Source of the DNA: JBHGBB01 sp041946755
GTDB lineage: Bacteria; UBP4; UBA4092; JAOAEQ01
Assembly: GCA_041946755.1 (NCBI GenBank)
Contig: JBHGBB010000153.1
Location: 1 to 9,774 of the forward strand
Direction of reading: 5' to 3'
DNA length: 9,774 bases
Shown here: positions 7,407 through 9,774 of the stretch, piece by piece
Layout of the letters: every line of letters starts with the position of its first letter
How positions within the stretch are numbered: the stretch's first letter is position 1
The notes under the pieces: model-generated
Database searches by the model: none
Told to the model about the DNA's origin: nothing
What the model saw: the letters and a program-made list of their open reading frames with translations, nothing else
Position numbers and translations under genes: made by a program

Positions 7407-8453
7407 ATGCAAGAAGTCGGGTATGGAATAATCGGCTGTGGGGTAATCGCACCATTCCATCTAGCCGGAATTGCTAAAGCGACAGGAGCGAAGTTAGTAG
7501 CGGTCTGCGATATTATTCCTGAGAAAGCAGAGAAGTTTGCTAGAGATAATAATATTCCGGCGTGGTATACCGATTATAAAGAACTGTTGAAGCGGCCGGA
7601 TATCGATATCGTCAGTATTTGTACTCCCAGTGGATTACATGGTGAAATAGCGATCACTGCGGCAAAAGCTGGTAAGCATATTCTTTGTGAGAAACCGATG
7701 GATATTACCCTTGAAGTTGCCGACCGGATGATTAATGCTGCAATACAGGCGAACGTTAAATTAGGCATCTGCTTTCAGCGCCGGACCTATGATTCATCAT
7801 TGCAAATTCGGCAAGCGATTACCAGTGGTGTATTAGGTAAACTAGTTTTAATTAATGCTGAACTGAAATATTATCGGTCGCAGGGATATTATAATTCTGC
7901 AGGCTGGCGTGGGACTTGGGAGCTTGATGGTGGAGGCTGTTTAATGAATCAGGGGATCCATGGGATCGATTTATTACAGTATTTTGTCGGACCGATAGCC
8001 TCGGTGTATGCAAAAGCAGATCATTTAGTGCGTAAAATTCAGGTTGAAGATACAGCAGTAATTCTATTAACCTATACCAATGGGGCATATGGGGTTATTC
8101 GAGCAGCAACTTCGGTATATCCGGGGCAAGATACCGAAATAGATATCCATGGGGATAAGGGTACAATTATTCAAGTCGAAATGGGGATTGACCGGTTCGT
8201 TGTTCAAGGTCCTGATGGGCAATCCAAGGATTTGATACCGGTAACGGAACGAGAAAACTCCAGTAGTATTGCGATTAGTTCGATGGGGATGTCGCCGTTC
8301 GGTCATGAACGAATAGTACAAAATATGATTGATGCAGTGCTTGAAAATAAACCATTATATTGTTCGGGAATTGAAGGGCGGAAAGCACTCGAAATCATCC
8401 TGGCAATATATCAGTCGGCTAGAAAGAAAAAAGAAATTTCCCTCCCATTATAA
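7407..8453 (+). CDS. Gfo/Idh/MocA family oxidoreductase, paralog 2
   Basis: 348 residues with the same architecture as its neighbours: GIIGCGVIAPFH at 7-18, Asp35, EKP at 95-97, GGGCLMNQGIHGID at 175-188 with His185. Over the first 100 residues I count only 13 differences from paralog 1, and the two genes share a 35-bp exact match (6454-6488 with 7596-7630) and a 26-bp one starting at 6415, including third codon positions. Around residues 250-272 it departs sharply, with an unrelated-looking segment that in paralogs 1 and 3 reads IKKW. There is no Shine-Dalgarno: upstream of the ATG are only T's. An in-frame TAA at 7392-7394 is followed by CTA TTT TTT TTT ATG, so no other start is available. 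A related but not identical substrate is likely. Confidence 0.9.
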   Translation: MQEVGYGIIGCGVIAPFHLAGIAKATGAKLVAVCDIIPEKAEKFARDNNIPAWYTDYKELLKRPDIDIVSICTPSGLHGEIAITAAKAGKHILCEKPMDITLEVADRMINAAIQANVKLGICFQRRTYDSSLQIRQAITSGVLGKLVLINAELKYYRSQGYYNSAGWRGTWELDGGGCLMNQGIHGIDLLQYFVGPIASVYAKADHLVRKIQVEDTAVILLTYTNGAYGVIRAATSVYPGQDTEIDIHGDKGTIIQVEMGIDRFVVQGPDGQSKDLIPVTERENSSSIAISSMGMSPFGHERIVQNMIDAVLENKPLYCSGIEGRKALEIILAIYQSARKKKEISLPL

Positions 8454-8500
8454 TTCCATATTATAATATTAACAAAATTATTTGAATAGATTATTACTAG

Positions 8501-8619
8501 GTAGTTTAATTGGGCTTAAGAAATACGTTTGTTTGGCTATGAAGTAGGATAAACCAACCTCTTGAGACGAGTAAGGTAAAATACTCCATTGCCTTAATTA
8601 AACTACTGATTTTTTATTT
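8501..8619 (+). promoter_or_regulatory. Structured leader element abutting the start codon of paralog 3
   Basis: GTAGTTTAATT (8501-8511) pairs perfectly with AATTAAACTAC (8596-8606), and GGC 8513-8515 can continue with GCC 8591-8593. The 75 bases between contain a small hairpin, GAGTA 8569-8573 with TACTC 8582-8586. After the closing arm comes a T-rich run (8610-8619, ttttttattt) and then the ATG at 8620. The rest of the 166-bp spacer (8454-8500) is AT-rich, with a weak possible promoter TTGAAT 8482-8487, 17 bp, TTTAAT 8505-8510 that would start within the element. No ORF lies here. Confidence 0.5.
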
Positions 8620-9666
8620 ATGAACGAAACAGGATTTGGAATTATCGGTTGCGGTGCAATGGCTGCGTATCATTTAAGTGGAATTAGAAATGCGCAGAAT
8701 GCGAAAATTATTGCAGTAGCTGATACTATATCTTTTAAAGCGGAGAAGTTTGCGAAAGAACATAATATTCCGGCATGGTATACTGATTATCGTAAGCTTC
8801 TGAACCGGCTGGATATAGAAATCGTCTGTATCTGTACTCCCAGTGGACTCCATAGCGATATTGCCATTGAAGCGGCAAAAGCTGGAAAACATATAATCTG
8901 CGAGAAACCCATAGAAACAACTCTACCCGCAGCAGACCGGATGATTAATGCAGCAGAACAGGCAAAAGTTAAACTCGGAATTGTTAATCAATGGCGGACT
9001 TATGATACCTTACAGAAGGTTCGGCAAGCGGTACAGGAAGGTTGGTTGGGTAAGATGGTATTAGGAGATGCGTATCTGAAATATTATCGTGCGCAGGGGT
9101 ATTATGATTCTGCTGTCTGGCGTGGAACCTGGGCGATGGATGGCGGTGGCGTATTAATGAATCAAGGGATTCATGGTATCGATATGTTACCATGGATTAT
9201 GGGTGATATTGATACCGTCTATGCGAAAGCAACGCACCTTGTTAGGAATATTGAAGCAGAAGACACTGCGGTAGTTGCGGTATCATATAAAAGCGGTGCT
9301 TATGGAACGATTATTGGAACTACTGCTGCATTTCCGGCAGCAGCATCCCAGCTAGAGTTTCATGGTGAATGGGGTACGATCTTGATGGAAGAACAAACTA
9401 TTAAAAAATGGGTGGTTCTTGGGCGGGATGGTAACCAAAAAGATATGACTCCGCAGGTAGATTCAGCAACTATCAGTGAGACAACAGAATCTAATCACCA
9501 TGATACCATAGGACATCAAAAAATTATCCGGAATATGCTTGATGTACTCCGATATAATCAAGAGTTATATTGTTCCGGTATTGAAGGGCGAAAAACAGTA
9601 GAGTTGATTTTAGCAATATATGAATCGGCTAAAACCGGAACCGAAATTAAGCTACCTTTATCATAG
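8620..9666 (+). CDS. Gfo/Idh/MocA family oxidoreductase, paralog 3 (divergent)
   Basis: 348 residues, same fold: GIIGCGAMAAYH at 7-18, Asp35, EKP at 95-97, GGGVLMNQGIHGID at 175-188 with His185. It is the most divergent of the three, with about 33 differences from paralog 1 in the first 100 residues. Positions near the presumed active-site cleft also change: QRRTY of the others is QWRTY (residues 124-128), and AGWRGT is AVWRGT (165-170). In contrast it resembles paralog 1 more than paralog 2 at 143-157 (LGKMVLGDAYLKYYR) and 262-268. There is no Shine-Dalgarno. The in-frame stop TAA at 8599-8601 is followed by ACT ACT GAT TTT TTA TTT ATG, so this ATG is the only conventional start. It probably acts on a different sugar, or a different position, from paralogs 1 and 2. 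Confidence 0.88.
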   Translation: MNETGFGIIGCGAMAAYHLSGIRNAQNAKIIAVADTISFKAEKFAKEHNIPAWYTDYRKLLNRLDIEIVCICTPSGLHSDIAIEAAKAGKHIICEKPIETTLPAADRMINAAEQAKVKLGIVNQWRTYDTLQKVRQAVQEGWLGKMVLGDAYLKYYRAQGYYDSAVWRGTWAMDGGGVLMNQGIHGIDMLPWIMGDIDTVYAKATHLVRNIEAEDTAVVAVSYKSGAYGTIIGTTAAFPAAASQLEFHGEWGTILMEEQTIKKWVVLGRDGNQKDMTPQVDSATISETTESNHHDTIGHQKIIRNMLDVLRYNQELYCSGIEGRKTVELILAIYESAKTGTEIKLPLS

Positions 9667-9678
9667 GTAGATTTGTTT
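9652..9678 (+). terminator. Weak hairpin over the stop codon of paralog 3
   Basis: CTACCT (9652-9657) and AGGTAG (9665-9670) pair perfectly around a 7-base loop and are followed by ATTTGTTT. The stem is only six pairs and overlaps the stop codon, so termination here is doubtful. The remaining bases 9679-9774 are AT-rich, with no gene or clear signal. Confidence 0.3.
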
Positions 9679-9774
9679 CAGTTTTAAGAGTTAGCTTATA
9701 CCGAAAATCTTTTTTCTGGCGTATCTATCCTACCATTTTAACAAATTGTATTCTCCCTATAGTCACTATAAATA

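Noticed and set aside
8462..8467. TATAAT box after paralog 2
   Set aside because: No acceptable -35 box at 16-18 bp upstream; it is part of an AT-rich TTATAATATTAA stretch.
8735..9193. Several minus-strand open frames inside paralog 3
   Set aside because: Equivalent shadow frames appear at the same places in paralog 2, as expected from shared coding sequence on the plus strand.

Overview
The window is about 9.8 kb of moderately AT-rich bacterial DNA (GC close to 42% by eye). All supported genes lie on the plus strand. The content is a two-protein importer, a secreted family 20-type glycosidase with a family 9-like carbohydrate-binding domain, and three tandem Gfo/Idh/MocA dehydrogenases. This suggests a free-living, glycan-using, diderm-type heterotroph. 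Expanded Gfo/Idh/MocA sets next to multidomain glycosidases are common in uncultivated polysaccharide degraders (PVC group, Armatimonadota, Sumerlaeota, Hydrogenedentota and similar), but no phylogenetic marker gene is present, so the lineage is not settled.

Layout. 3-107: the last codons of an upstream gene. 108-262: a gene-free spacer with a repeat element and a good promoter (TTGACA, 18 bp, TG-T-GATAAT). 263-3178: an ABC importer, with an FbpC/PotA-type ATPase followed by a fused double permease of the FbpB/ThiP type. The 108 bp between them is almost wholly an imperfect palindrome whose right arm supplies the ribosome binding site of the permease. 3179-3340: a spacer with a second promoter. 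3341-6169: the exported CBM9-GH20 protein. 6265-7308, 7407-8453 and 8620-9666: the three dehydrogenase paralogs. 9667-9774: the tail, with only a weak hairpin.

How the genes may work together. The secreted GH20-type enzyme would cut terminal amino-sugar (or related) residues from a glycan outside the cytoplasm. The three cytoplasmic NAD-type dehydrogenases could oxidise, epimerise or redox-cleave the released sugars. The ABC importer belongs to the ferric iron/thiamine/polyamine-like superfamily rather than the sugar importers. It has its own promoter, so it is probably an adjacent but separate unit. A weak Fur-like match over its -10 box is compatible with iron, but not proof.

The most unusual aspect is non-coding. 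Dehydrogenase genes 2 and 3 have no Shine-Dalgarno sequence. Each ATG is immediately preceded by an inverted repeat plus a T-tract, which is the shape of an intrinsic terminator or attenuator ending on the start codon. Repeat-like DNA also appears inside coding sequence: 9-bp units in the upstream gene's tail and an 8-bp unit hairpin in the ATPase. The genome therefore seems to carry many short repeat or palindrome elements that settle against, and inside, genes.
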